In this document: piece by piece, positions 48,457-57,970 of the stretch | Numbering within the stretch: the stretch's first letter is position 1 | Layout: the number at the start of each line of letters is the position of its first letter | Origin: Tropheryma whipplei str. Twist | GTDB taxonomy: Bacteria > Actinomycetota > Actinomycetes > Actinomycetales > Microbacteriaceae | Length of the DNA stretch: 64,000 nucleotides | Assembly (NCBI RefSeq): GCF_000007485.1 | Contig: NC_004572.3 | Span: 124,001 to 188,000 of the forward strand | Reading direction: 5' to 3' | Position numbers and translations under genes: made by a program | Notes under the pieces: model-generated | What the model saw: the letters and a program-made list of their open reading frames with translations, nothing else | What the model was told of the DNA's origin: nothing | The model's database searches: none

Positions 48457-49227
48457 CTATTGAAAGTAATACAGCGTGAAGTATGACACAAATAACAGAG
48501 AACAACTAACAATAAGCAGCGCGATATTCAGTGTATTATACGATCTTGAGATCAACCTGGTGTCTATTTCGGCGCCCATCTCTGTGCCCACCTCTGGGGA
48601 CGATATTGCAGAGGTGCAGCCTCTCGGTATTTCGCTGTGGCTAATGCTGAGCTGCAATGGATTTTTCTGCAACGGATCTTTTTCAGGGGCATTGTGTTTG
48701 TTGCATTCATGCCCGCCTCCATACTGCCCCTTTTCCCGTTCTTTTTCATCATCCAACCGGATCGTTCCTGCCCTCAGATTAGGGTGGATTTCCGAGGAAT
48801 ACGTTTGCCCAGACTGACTGACAGGAATTATTTCACTCCATTCACCGCTCAGTCTGGCCTCCTGAATTTCTGACTCTAACAGTCTTCCTCTTTTTATAAT
48901 TCCCCAGCAGGAGATGACTTTGCCACTCTTTAGCTTCAAGGTCAACATGGGCGCTGCCAGCACTTCTTCTATATCATCGAAGGGAAGCCTCAACTCTCGC
49001 ACTGGCCCTACAACGCGCAAATACTCCTGGTGTACTTCCAGTTTTGGAGAGGCAAAAAGCACGTAAAACGGAAGGCATGAACATACACACAGAATAAGAG
49101 CAAGCAGCGCATACTGCCATTCGGTTGCGATTAGGGACAGGATAACAAACATAACAGACAGGCAAAGCGTGAAAAAGAATATAACAAGGCACTGCCTGGA
49201 GCGTATGGTTTTTATCGGTCTATTCAT
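48457..49227 (-). CDS. PH-domain-like membrane protein
   Basis: 256 residues. Two N-terminal spans (about 13-32 and 36-55) are followed by a segment like the bacterial PH-domain proteins of actinobacteria: LEVHQEYLRVVGPVRELRLP, FDDIEEVLAAPMLTLKLKSG, KVISCWGIIKRG. A polar linker (130-225) and a C-terminal span (about 232-252) complete it. It is the only conventional gene between the two islands and lies on the opposite strand. Its composition is like the housekeeping genes. Function unknown. Confidence 0.75.
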   Translation of the reverse strand: MNRPIKTIRSRQCLVIFFFTLCLSVMFVILSLIATEWQYALLALILCVCSCLPFYVLFASPKLEVHQEYLRVVGPVRELRLPFDDIEEVLAAPMLTLKLKSGKVISCWGIIKRGRLLESEIQEARLSGEWSEIIPVSQSGQTYSSEIHPNLRAGTIRLDDEKEREKGQYGGGHECNKHNAPEKDPLQKNPLQLSISHSEIPRGCTSAISSPEVGTEMGAEIDTRLISRSYNTLNIALLIVSCSLLFVSYFTLYYFQ

Positions 49228-49304
49228 GCGTTTGTTCGTGCGTAACTAATTCCTCTCCAAAGCTTACCCCTTACTGTTTCGATATGTGCACTAACGATGT
49301 ATTG

Positions 49305-49560
49305 CACCGCCCCACACGATCATCCAGAGGCTTCTTGGAAGGCCTACTCGGTGGCATAAGCAATGGCCTAGGCTCCCTCCTGGGCACAGCAGCATCTCTA
49401 TCTAGTACAGCCACAGGTGTATCTATAGGTCAGAGTACTATAACTATTACACCCAACGCAAGAGGTTCTCCAACCAGTTATATAGCTACACCTACAGGTG
49501 CTACATCAGGTGGAGCTAATGCCGCATCTGGCATATGTTACACAAATGTTACATATGTCT
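49305..49560 (+). pseudogene. silent cassette 2a
   Basis: PTRSSRGFLEGLLGGISNGL, GSLLGTAASLSSTATGVSIG, then QSTITITPNARGSPTSY. This tail also occurs at 45870-45940 and 44080-44150, so several cassettes share an alternative ending. Confidence 0.65.
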
Positions 49561-49593
49561 AAGTATCAGTGCATACCTGAGCACGATACCAAC

Positions 49594-49800
49594 CTCACAC
49601 AGATCTAAGAGAGCTGCCCGCACACGATCACCCAGAGGCTTCTGGGACAACCTAGGCAATGCCCTAAGCAATATCGCAGGCGGACTTCTGGGCTCCAGTA
49701 CTACACCATCTCTATATGGCACAGCCTCAAGTCCACAACAACCCAAGGCATCCTTGCAGGTCTTGCAAACGCCGTCCTACCCACTCAAGTAACCAGTCTG
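49594..49800 (+). pseudogene. silent cassette 2b
   Basis: HRSKRAARTRSPRGFWDNLG, NALSNIAGGLLGSSTTPSLY, and the end PKASLQVLQTPSYPLK-stop. Confidence 0.7.
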
Positions 49801-49944
49801 GTTAGTAGGGGAGTACTGTAACTATTACACCCAAGTCAAAAGGTGCCCCTTTATCCGGTTATATAGCTACACCTACAGATGCTACATATGGCATATATGA
49901 CATATATCTAAGTATCAGTGCATACTTGAGCAAGACTTACAACC

Positions 49945-50080
49945 TCTCACAGATCTAAGAGAGCTGCCCGCACACGATCACCCAGAAACATCTTTGGCGA
50001 CCTGCTAGGTGGCATAGGCAATGCCCTAAGCGGATTCACAGGCAGCCTCGTAAACTCCTTCTTGGATCCACATCAACCAC
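49945..50080 (+). pseudogene. silent cassette 2c, truncated
   Basis: HRSKRAARTRSPRNIFGDLL, GGIGNALSGFTGSLVNSFLD, then diverges into other repeat DNA (PHQPPSYPIHLTQ) without the usual tail. Confidence 0.6.
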
Positions 50081-50237
50081 CCAGTTACCCCATACACCTA
50101 ACACAGGCTCTGGCAATGGTGGTGTGGTACGGATTACACTGTGCTGTGGATTAATGGACAGGTTGCGGGTGGCATATCCCCTGTACCAAGTGTTTATGGT
50201 GTGACCAAGTGTTAGTCCTGTGACTTCGTCAAATGGC

Positions 50238-50269
50238 GGCGAGAAATATGTATGGCGAGAAATATGTAT
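50238..50269. repeat. 16-bp tandem duplication in island 2
   Basis: The unit ggcgagaaatatgtat occurs twice head to tail. Confidence 0.95.
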
Positions 50270-50386
50270 GGCACAGTATCAGTGCCACGGAGGTAAATGG
50301 CATATTCTTATACCCAACAAATGTACTAACCGTGCTAATACAGTGCGGACCAGGTTATCCATCACAGAAGTAATCTAGACAATCCA

Positions 50387-50725
50387 CCCGCACACGATCA
50401 CCCAGAGGCCTCTTTGACGGCCTACTCGATGGCCTAAGCGGACTCCTGGGTGGATCTGCATCTCTATCTGCCACAGCTTCCCGCAGTAACAACACTGGTT
50501 AGTAGAGCCACCCCTACACGATCATCCAGAGGCCTCTTGGACAACCTAGGCAGTGCCCTAGGCTCCCTCTTTGGTACAGCAGCATCTCTATCTAACCAAG
50601 CCATTCAAAGCTATATACAGTTGGTTCTCTCACACTTGCACCCCAGTCCACCACACAACAAGCCAAGGTCTCCTTGGTCTTGTTGCAGGCGCCGTCCTAC
50701 CCACCGCAGTAACAACACTGGTCAA
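50387..50725 (+). pseudogene. silent cassettes 2d/2e, nested
   Basis: Two incomplete cassettes: TRSPRGLFDGLLDGLSGLLG (50390) and TRSSRGLLDNLGSALGSLFG (50517), followed by the IQSYIQLVLSHLHPSPPHN-type linker. A tail fragment (cttcccgcagtaacaacactggttag) separates them, showing joining at tail ends. Confidence 0.6.
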
Positions 50726-50739
50726 CAACCGTGGTTAGT

Positions 50740-50975
50740 ATCTGCCCCCAGGCAATCATCCGGATACTTCTGGGGCGACCTATTCGGCAACATAACCAGT
50801 GCCGCAGCCGGTGCCATAACCAGTGCCCTAAGTGGACTCGCAAACTCCTTCTTGGGCTCCAGTACCACACCATCTCTATCTGCCACAGCCTCCTCAAGTC
50901 CACAACAACCCAAGGTTTCCTTGGTCTTGTTGCAGGCGCCGTCCTACCTGCCGCAGTAACCGACGTGGTATCTAA
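50740..50975 (+). pseudogene. silent cassette 2f
   Basis: APRQSSGYFWGDLFGNITSA, AAGAITSALSGLANSFLGSS, then PSLSATASSSPQQPKVSLVL and LQAPSYLPQ-stop at 50957. In the other frame the end reads GLVAGAVLPAAVTDVVSNLL. Confidence 0.7.
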
Positions 50976-51121
50976 TCTGCTGGGTAATCTAACAGACACA
51001 TCACTAACCACGCACACCCACACAGCACACCCGCACAAATGCTAACGGTATAACTGTCATAAGCGCTTACCATGGCACTGTGCCAAGTGTCACGCACTTC
51101 CACGAGTTAAATGTGTCATGA

Positions 51122-51574
51122 GTTACTGCACCTGCCTATTCTTCCCCTGCTACAACCCTTACTAGCACAATTGTTATTGCTGCGGTACTAGCTGCAACAA
51201 CCTCTCACAGATCTAAGAGAGCTGCCCCCATACGATCACCCAGAGGCTTCTGGGATAGCATTACCAGTGGCCTAGGCTCCATCTTTGGTGGATCTGCATT
51301 TCTATGTGGCACATCTCTATCTAACCAAGCCACAGGTCTACCTAAAGGACTAACCCTTAATTCCTCTGGAACCATAACAGGAAGTATAGATACAGGTGTT
51401 AGCCAAGGTATATATACAGTAGTAGTAACTGCCACTGCATCAAAAACATCAATTGTTAGTGCAACATATACCCTTCTTGTTACCAGTACTACACCATCTC
51501 TATCTGGTACAACCATGGACTGTCTAACAGTAGGTGCGGGTAAGTGTATAGACAAACAGAACCGACTGCAGTAA
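51122..51574 (+). pseudogene. start-less open cassette 2g (150 codons)
   Basis: Open from just behind a TGA to TAA at 51572, with no in-frame ATG, GTG or TTG before codon 132. It begins with the end of an Ig-like unit (APAYSSPATTLTSTIV), passes through SHRSKRAAPIRSPRGFWDSI, then LPKGLTLNSSGTITGSIDTG and VSQGIYTVVVTATASKTS, a complete Ig-like unit, and ends DKQNRLQ. The R-S-K-R module is fused in frame between two Ig-like units, which shows how cassettes would look inside a protein. Confidence 0.75.
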
Positions 51575-51761
51575 CAGGGTTACCTGTAACCCATACCTGC
51601 GTTACCGGTAAACCGTAACCACAAACATATATCAGAGCAGGTTCTGGCAGAGTACAGTGCAACACGTGACACACCCACACAGTTACCCTGTGGAACTACA
51701 CATCTGCTGGTGCGGGTGGTGTGCCAAGTATCAGTGCATACCTGAGCAAGATACCAGACTC

Positions 51762-51925
51762 ACACAGATCTAAGAGAGCTGCCACCAGGCAATCATCCGG
51801 CAGCATCTTTGGCAACCTACTCAGTGGCATAAGCAGTGTCCTGGGCAATATCGTAACCAAGGGCAATATCGTAGCCGGACTCGAAGACTCCATCCTGGAT
51901 CTGCATACGACACAACTAATCTCTC
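51762..51925 (+). pseudogene. silent cassette 2h
   Basis: HRSKRAATRQSSGSIFGNLL, SGISSVLGNIVTKGNIVAGL, then EDSILDLHTTQLISQV-stop. 92 bases of it (51792-51883) recur exactly at 52415-52506. Confidence 0.7.
51792..51883 (+). repeat. 92-bp direct repeat, copy 1
   Basis: From atcatccggcagcatc to gtagccggactcg this equals 52415-52506 by eye. Downstream the two copies diverge into different endings. Confidence 0.9.
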
Positions 51926-51927
51926 AG

Positions 51928-52110
51928 GTCTAACCTGTAACCTATACCAGCACAACCCGTTACCTGTCACACATACCTGCGTAACTGGTACCCGCTTGTG
52001 TTGTGTTACGTGGTTACCTGTGGTGCGCAACCTGTAACCTCTGCCCGCATTACTGGTAACCCGTAACCGTGTTACCTGTAACCCCCGGGGTGTTACCTGT
52101 AACCCTTACC
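51928..52110. repeat. GTTAC/GTAAC half-site array
   Basis: Contains gttacctgtcacac, gtaactggtacc, gttacgtggttacc and gttacctgtaacccccgg. Mixed orientation, irregular spacing. Confidence 0.7.
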
Positions 52111-52221
52111 AGCAAGACTTGTAATACAGCCCGTAATCACAAACATATATCCGGGCATGTGCTGGCAGAGCAACACACACGGCTGCACGATACTTCACAC
52201 AAATTTACAACCCCTGCAACC

Positions 52222-52660
52222 TCTCACAGATCTAAGAGAGCTGCAACCACACGATCACCCAGGAGGCATCTTTGGCAGCATAATCGATGGCATAGCCGGT
52301 ATTAACATCGTGGTTACGATATACCCACGCTGCCGGCCTTGTCCCCCTGATGCTACTGTTACCGCCATCCTACCTACCGCAGTAACAAGTCTGGTTAGTA
52401 TCTGCCCCCACACGATCATCCGGCAGCATCTTTGGCAACCTACTCAGTGGCATAAGCAGTGTCCTGGGCAATATCGTAACCAAGGGCAATATCGTAGCCG
52501 GACTCGCAGGCTCCATCTTTGGTGGATCCGCATCTCTATATGGCACAGAGTAATCCATCGCACCCCAGTCCACCACACAACAACCCAAGGCATCCTTGCA
52601 GGTCTTGCAAACGCCGTCCTACCTACCGCAGTAACAAGTCTGGTCAACAACCGTGGTTAG
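52222..52660 (+). pseudogene. silent cassettes 2i/2j
   Basis: The first unit starts HRSKRAATTRSPRRHLWQHN and soon leaves the usual frame. A second unit lacking R-S-K-R begins at about 52405 (SAPTRSSGSIFGNLLSGISS). It runs to the tail QGILAGLANAVLPTAVTSLV. The block ggtattaacatcgtggttac also occurs at 48270. Confidence 0.6.
52415..52506 (+). repeat. 92-bp direct repeat, copy 2
   Basis: Second copy of 51792-51883, in the same orientation, 623 bases further on. Confidence 0.9.
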
Positions 52661-52663
52661 TAT

Positions 52664-53008
52664 CTGCCCCCACACAATCATCCGGAGGCCTCTTTGACGG
52701 CCTACTCAGTGGCATAGGCTCCCTCTTTGGTACATCTCTATCTATCACAGCGCAACCTGTAACCCCTGCTATGTAACCTGTAACCTATACTGTGCAACCC
52801 ATTACATGTAACACATAGGCATTGGCACAACCATAACCATATACACAACAACACCTGTCAGCTTATCTGTAACAGGTTTTATAACCAGTTACACAATAAG
52901 CCCAACCACCCTAACCACAGACAGTAACACCGTAACCATCAATATTGATACCAGTAACCCTTGACAGAACCAATGGAACCATAACAGGAAGTATAGATAC
53001 AGGTGTTA
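52664..53008 (+). repeat. 345-bp direct repeat, copy 1
   Basis: From ctgcccccacacaatcatcc to gatacaggtgtta this matches 61638-61982 with equal length and no difference I could see. It contains a cassette start (TQSSGGLFDGLLSGIGSLFG), a half-site segment and an Ig-like piece (RTNGTITGSIDTGV). Confidence 0.9.
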
Positions 53009-53111
53009 GGACAGATTACTGTTAACACGGATTACACTGTGTCAAGTATCAGTGGCACACCTGACCCAAATGGCACAAACACTGTGCCAAGTATTAATGC
53101 TGTGACTTCGC

Positions 53112-53432
53112 GTGGAGCAAATGGCAGTGGCACATACACACCCTTACGCAATAAACCCAACCACCCCAACAGACACATCCAGTCAAAAAACAGACACCGT
53201 AACCATCAATATTGATAAAACCAATGGCAATATAACAATCACCCCAAGTATTGTGCCTGGAACATATACAGTAACTATTACTGCAACTGCACCTTCCTAT
53301 ACTTCCTCTGCTACAACCCTTACTAGTACAAGTGTTAGTGCTGCAGTATCAGTTGTACAATGTACACCTAACATAAGTGCTGGCAAGGGTGATGTGCCAA
53401 GTGTTACTGCTGTGCCATGGATAACACTGTGA
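53112..53432 (+). pseudogene. Ig-like WiSP fragment
   Basis: Open frame with KTDTVTINIDKTNGNITITP, SIVPGTYTVTITATAPSYTS and SATTLTSTSVSAAVSVVQ. This resembles the Ig-like units of the intact WiSP gene at 58308. No signal peptide or supported start. Confidence 0.6.
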
Positions 53433-53519
53433 CACAGCATCAGTGGCACGTTTGGCTCAAATGACACATATCCTGTGCCAAGTATTTATCCTGTGACTTT
53501 GACTGTAAATGGCAGTAAG

Positions 53520-53705
53520 ACACCACCCCCACACAATCCCCAAGATACTTCTTGGATAGCCTAGCCGATGGCATAGGCAGTGCCATAGCCGGTGCCATAA
53601 GCAATGGTCTAGGCAATATCGTAACCAAGGGCAATATCACAGGCGGACTCTCAAACTCCATCCTGGGCTCCAGTACCACACCATCTCTATATGGCACAGA
53701 GTAAC
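53520..53705 (+). pseudogene. silent cassette 2k
   Basis: TPPPHNPQDTSWIA in one frame; in another TQSPRYFLDSLADGIGSAIA, GAISNGLGNIVTKGNITGGL, SNSILGSSTTPSLYGTE-stop. GNIVTKGN is shared with the 92-bp repeat. Confidence 0.6.
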
Positions 53706-53880
53706 CTGTAACTGTGTAACCTGTAACCTCTGCCAGCGCGACTGGTAACCGTGTTACATGTAACTCACCCCAGCACAACCCGTTACGTACAACCCCTGCC
53801 AGCGCGACTTGTAACCGCTTGTGTGTTACAGGTTACTCCACACCCGTAAGCGGTAACCCCCGGTGTGTTACTGCCGGTCT
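53695..53880. repeat. GTTAC/GTAAC half-site array
   Basis: Includes gtaacctgtaactgtgtaac, gttacatgtaactc, gttacaggttactcc and ggtaacccccggtgtgttac. Confidence 0.7.
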
Positions 53881-54224
53881 TATCCCCTGATGTTACTGTT
53901 ACCGCCATCCTTATTACCCTGCCAGTCACCCTTGCCGGTCTTGCAGGCACCGTCCTACCCGCCGCAGTAACAACACTGCCCCCGCTAGTGTTACAAGACC
54001 TTTGCTGACCTTACCCCTGTTATGGGTATCCGCGCCGCTGTGTATATCTGTGTCACAGTGTATATCACACTGCAGTAACCATACCAAGTGCCACAATTAG
54101 CACTGTTACCTCCACTGTCACTGCCGCTGATAGTCTTACCCTCTACTGTTACCCTTACCAGGTCTCCTTGCAGGTTTTGCAGGCGCCCTCCTACCCGCCG
54201 CAGTAACAACACTGGTTAGTATCC

Positions 54225-54340
54225 ACCCCCCACACAATCATCCGGATACTCCTGGGGCAACCTAGCCGGTGCCATAGGCGGTATCGTAAGCGAACTCGTA
54301 AACTCCCTCCTGGGCTCCAGCACCATCTCTATCTAGTACA
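54225..54340 (+). pseudogene. silent cassette 2l, truncated
   Basis: TQSSGYSWGNLAGAIGGIVS, ELVNSLLGSSTISI-stop. The usual tail is missing. Confidence 0.6.
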
Positions 54341-54344
54341 GCGC

Positions 54345-54545
54345 AACCTGTAACCGTGTAACCTGTAACCCACACCCGCGAGACCTATGGCGTATGAGCT
54401 GCATGACCTGTAACCCCTGCCTGTGTTACATGCAACTCCACACCCGTAACGTTGTGTTGCATACCCGTGCGCGCAACAGAGTTACTGGCAACCTCCGGTG
54501 CGTAACCTGTAACCTATCTCTGCACCGACCTGTAACGCCCCGGTG
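54345..54545. repeat. GTTAC/GTAAC half-site array, decayed
   Basis: gtaaccgtgtaacctgtaacc, gttacatgcaactc, gttactggcaacc and gtaacctgtaacc, with more substitutions than the other arrays. Confidence 0.65.
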
Positions 54546-54740
54546 TCACTGCAGGCCTTATCCTCTGATGTTACCCTTACCAGTCATCCTTGCCACCGCC
54601 CTCCTACCTGCCGCAGTAACAACACTGGTTAATGCCTACAGTGCTTTTTACTCTGCAGTGCTTTTACTCTGCAGTATGAAGTTTTAGACACACCTCTAAA
54701 ATGACACACAATCTGTCACTCAGATAGACTTTACTCGCAT

Positions 54741-54768
54741 TTGTAAATCACGTAACATGCGATAGAAT
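54741..54768 (+). promoter_or_regulatory. probable sigma-70 promoter for rplM-rpsI
   Basis: TTGTAA (54741-54746) and TAGAAT (54763-54768) are spaced 16 bases apart, 30 bases before the rplM ATG. It marks the end of the repeat island. Confidence 0.6.
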
Positions 54769-54798
54769 CCTCAAGCAGCGCTTTTCGATTGGGGATTG

Positions 54799-55224
54799 AT
54801 GTCTTCTAAGCAGTGGGTTTTGGTTGACGCCAAGGATATGGTTTTGGGCCGTCTTGCCACCCAGGTTGCAGTTTTGCTGCGGGGCAAACACAGGCCCACT
54901 TACGAGCCTCATCTTGACACAGGTGACTGTGTCATTGTAGTGAATGCCGCTCTTATCCGCGTGACTTCGAATAAGCATGCTAAAAAAGTTTTCTACACTC
55001 ACTCCGGGTATCCGGGTGGACTGAAAAAACGTGGCTTTTCTGATGTATTTCAAAAAAGCCCGGAGAGGGTTCTGGAAAAAGCTGTTAAGGGGATGTTGCC
55101 AAAAAACAAACTTGGCAGATCGGTTTTTCGCAACCTCCGGGTCTATCCCGGGCAGGATCATCCGCATGCCGCGCAGAAGCCATCTGTCTATGCACCTACT
55201 AGGGTTGCGCAGGTGCTCGTCTGA
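54799..55224 (+). CDS. rplM: 50S ribosomal protein L13
   Basis: 141 residues starting at the ATG at 54799 (a TTG directly before is the alternative). [48 protein letters not shown] and the end [11 protein letters not shown] are typical. The stop and the rpsI start overlap (TGATG). rplM-rpsI is a universal pair. Confidence 0.97.
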   Translation: MSSKQWVLVDAKDMVLGRLATQVAVLLRGKHRPTYEPHLDTGDCVIVVNAALIRVTSNKHAKKVFYTHSGYPGGLKKRGFSDVFQKSPERVLEKAVKGMLPKNKLGRSVFRNLRVYPGQDHPHAAQKPSVYAPTRVAQVLV

Positions 55225-55688
55225 TGGTACCCCCACAGAGGGCAAAAAACGATACCTCATCTGCCCCGGACTCCGCGGCAGAGACTCGCGGGCCTCTTGT
55301 TTCCTCCGGTTCGGGTCTGGGGCGCCGTAAGAGTGCAACAGCCAGGGTTTACCTCTCTCCCGGTGAGGGTGTCTTTGTTGTGAACGGTCGCGATATCAAC
55401 GAGTATTTTACGAGCAAATTGCATAGGCAGTTTGCCTGTCAACCCCTGAAAATTCTGGACTTATTGGGTAGCTACGATGTTAAGGTTACCCTCCACGGCG
55501 GCGGCGCTTCCGGACAGGCTGGTGCCGTGCGGTTGGGCATCGCCAGGGCACTGAACACAATCGACCCTGAGAATAACAGGAAGCCCCTCAAGTCTGCCGG
55601 TTTTCTAACCCGTGACAGTCGGGTGAAAGAGCGCAAAAAAGCCGGCCTGAAAAAGGCCCGCAAGGCACCTCAGTATTCGAAGCGTTAG
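55224..55688 (+). CDS. rpsI: 30S ribosomal protein S9
   Basis: 154 residues. A Ser/Pro-rich N-terminal extension of about 30 residues is followed by [20 protein letters not shown], the middle [19 protein letters not shown] and the end [16 protein letters not shown], whose terminal Lys-Arg reaches the P-site tRNA. N-terminal extensions are common in actinobacterial S9. Translation is coupled to rplM. Confidence 0.97.
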   Translation: MVPPQRAKNDTSSAPDSAAETRGPLVSSGSGLGRRKSATARVYLSPGEGVFVVNGRDINEYFTSKLHRQFACQPLKILDLLGSYDVKVTLHGGGASGQAGAVRLGIARALNTIDPENNRKPLKSAGFLTRDSRVKERKKAGLKKARKAPQYSKR

Positions 55689-55691
55689 ATA

Positions 55692-57053
55692 TTGGCCAGG
55701 CTGTTTGGAACAGATGGCATACGGGCGCTGGCAAATGGTGATTTGCTCACCCCAGAACTGGCCATGGCCGTCGCCCGCGCCGCCGCCGTCGTCTTTACCC
55801 ATGGCCGCGTTGCAAAAAGAAGGCAGGTCTTAGGCAAGCGACCGGTAGCTATTGTTGCGCGCGATCCCAGGATATCGGGTGATTTTTTGGTAGCGGCAAT
55901 TTCCGCGGGTCTTGCCAGCTCTGGGGTAGATGTTCTCGACGCTGGGGTTATTCCAACTCCAGCCGTAGCCTTTTTGGTAAAAAACGCAAATGCTGACTTT
56001 GGATTTATGATATCCGCATCTCACAACCCGGGTTACGACAATGGTGTAAAGATATTTGCCCATGGTGGGGTGAAACTGCCCGATGTAGTTGAAGACCGCA
56101 TTGAATATTTCCTGGATAAACAGAAACTGTCACCGATTGGTTCAAAGGTTGGCCGGATAACACGTTTTGTTGATGCAGAGGATCGATACCAAATGCATTT
56201 ACTGTCAACCTTGTTCACCAGAATAGACGGCGTGAAAGTAGTAATAGATTGTGCCAATGGCGCAGCGTCTGGTGTTTCACCAGATGTATTTAAGTCTGCT
56301 GGTGCTGCGGTGAAGGTTATTTGCGCAGACCCGAACGGCGTTAACATAAACGATGGTGTTGGCTCGGCATACCCAGAAAGACTTAGGGCAGAAGTTATTC
56401 GTAACTCCGCCACTCTCGGCCTTGCTTTTGACGGCGATGCTGATCGCTGCATCGCGGTTGATTCAAACGGCAACACGGTCGACGGGGATCAGATAATGGC
56501 AATTTTGGCCAGGTCAATGCAACAGCGCGGCACACTACGGAATAAAACCCTCGTTACAACCATTATGAGCAATATTGGCCTTGATCGCGCCATGAAAAAA
56601 CTCGGTATCAACCTTAAAAGAACGCAGGTTGGCGATAGATACGTCATTGAGGCCATGACCCAAGGGGGATTCAATATTGGCGGGGAGCAAAGCGGCCATA
56701 TAATCCTATCTGATTATTCAACCGCCGGTGACGGCATTCTTGCGGGCCTGCATCTATGTGCGGAAATCATTCGAACCGGTAAAAGCTTGACGGATCTAGC
56801 TAGCATCATGGAGATTGTCCCGCAGGTCACGGCAAACATAGAAACAGATGATCCAACAACCCTGCTGAACAACAAAAAAATTCGCCATGAGATATCACGC
56901 ATTGAAAAATCTCTAAAGGGTAGAGTTGTAATTCGTCCAAGTGGCACAGAACCTCTTATCCGTATTATGGTCGAGGATTTAAATCCGGAGAAAGCGGAGC
57001 GCGCCTGCTCGCATTTAGCAGATTTTTTCAAACAGGAAATCCAGAAGAGCTAG
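55692..57053 (+). CDS. glmM: phosphoglucosamine mutase
   Basis: 453 residues from a TTG three bases behind rpsI (ARLFGTDGIRALANGDLLTP). Phosphoserine loop ISASHNPGYDNGVKIF (about 100), metal site LAFDGDADRCIA (about 240), phosphate loop VIRPSGTEPLIRIM. It makes glucosamine-1-phosphate for cell-wall UDP-GlcNAc. The rplM-rpsI-glmM order is typical of actinobacteria. Its last 26 bases overlap the end of coaA on the other strand. Confidence 0.97.
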   Translation: MARLFGTDGIRALANGDLLTPELAMAVARAAAVVFTHGRVAKRRQVLGKRPVAIVARDPRISGDFLVAAISAGLASSGVDVLDAGVIPTPAVAFLVKNANADFGFMISASHNPGYDNGVKIFAHGGVKLPDVVEDRIEYFLDKQKLSPIGSKVGRITRFVDAEDRYQMHLLSTLFTRIDGVKVVIDCANGAASGVSPDVFKSAGAAVKVICADPNGVNINDGVGSAYPERLRAEVIRNSATLGLAFDGDADRCIAVDSNGNTVDGDQIMAILARSMQQRGTLRNKTLVTTIMSNIGLDRAMKKLGINLKRTQVGDRYVIEAMTQGGFNIGGEQSGHIILSDYSTAGDGILAGLHLCAEIIRTGKSLTDLASIMEIVPQVTANIETDDPTTLLNNKKIRHEISRIEKSLKGRVVIRPSGTEPLIRIMVEDLNPEKAERACSHLADFFKQEIQKS

Positions 57054-57783
57054 CTTCATTTCTGTAAAGTATCATTTTATGTCTCGGATTTTTATACACA
57101 ATAAAGTCTGCCGTATGTTTCACTGGCAAAATATTTTCCGTGAAGTTTTTTCGGTTTACGTCGCGCCAAACTTGTTTTAGCATTTTTATACACTGTCTTC
57201 TGGGGAGATTCGCATACTTTCGAAAATATGTGTTTTTCTCATGTTGCGCCCTCAGTTCAAAAAATCTTTTTACATACCATTTGAATACAGATCTCTTCGG
57301 TGCTTCAATATAAATACCCAGGTCAACCACTGTTTTTACCGGATGCCGCATAACGTTTAGCCCTTCAATGATTAATATTTCCGGCTTATTAACAGTTTTT
57401 ATCACCCCCGTTACATCATGGATCGGATGTGCATACTGTCTTATCCCAATCGTTTTTGCCCCAGCTTTAATATTTTTTACAAGTGATGCGAGGTGTGCGG
57501 TATCATACGACTCAGGAAATCCCTTTTTAAGCATCAGCCCCTTTTGCTCCAGGATTTTATTTGGATACAAATATCCGTCAGTTGATATAACCTCAACACT
57601 TATCCCATCCAACATTTTGGCTAGATCGCTTGCGAGTGTAGATTTACCAGCAGCAACAGAACCTGTTATGCCAATGATAAAACTTTTGCCAACCTTTCCT
57701 CTTTCCCTAACCCTCTTTCGTATATCCTTTAGCATTTCGGTATACGTTTTTGTTATATCTTTCTTGAACACTTCAATTCCCAA
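57028..57783 (-). CDS. coaA: pantothenate kinase (type I, shortened)
   Basis: 251 residues, about 60 fewer than usual CoaA, missing mostly N-terminal residues. P-loop IIGITGSVAAGKST (about 37-50), VEVISTDGYLYPNKILEQKG, KGFPESYDTAHL and EILIIEGLNV are conserved; the C-terminal third has KWYVKRFFELR and FTENILPVKHTADF-type segments. It phosphorylates pantothenate, the first step to CoA. It converges on glmM with a 26-base overlap, as often seen near glmM in actinobacteria. Its promoter lies in the gap that also serves the WiSP gene. Confidence 0.92.
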   Translation of the reverse strand: MGIEVFKKDITKTYTEMLKDIRKRVRERGKVGKSFIIGITGSVAAGKSTLASDLAKMLDGISVEVISTDGYLYPNKILEQKGLMLKKGFPESYDTAHLASLVKNIKAGAKTIGIRQYAHPIHDVTGVIKTVNKPEILIIEGLNVMRHPVKTVVDLGIYIEAPKRSVFKWYVKRFFELRAQHEKNTYFRKYANLPRRQCIKMLKQVWRDVNRKNFTENILPVKHTADFIVYKNPRHKMILYRNEASSSGFPV

Positions 57784-57970
57784 ATAACTCTTTCATATAA
57801 ATTCATATCTAATAGATTTGAACATATGTCTGAGTGTATGTTATTATTGAAGCGCATCTCTCTCTACTGCAGGTGTGTTTGCACCTCGCAGGTGTATCAC
57901 AAAACTTAATACGTATAACAAACATACACAACCGTGTATGTAGTAAACACATGTGTAACGAACATATGTT

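Larger units (their letters stand above)
49228..54720 (+). repeat. surface-protein repeat island 2 (silent cassettes)
   Basis: 5.5 kb without a conventional gene, same building blocks and orientation as island 1. It holds at least eleven cassettes, several Ig-like fragments, and four half-site arrays. One 345-bp block recurs outside the island at 61638. It ends directly before the rplM promoter. Confidence 0.85.

Noticed and set aside
43645-54687. Frames of 60-130 codons in the islands as expressed genes
   Set aside because: No ribosome binding sites or signal peptides, and frames break in related cassettes; treated as silent cassettes.
43290-54720. Prophage or insertion sequences as source of the islands
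   Set aside because: No transposase, integrase or phage genes and no terminal inverted repeats are seen.
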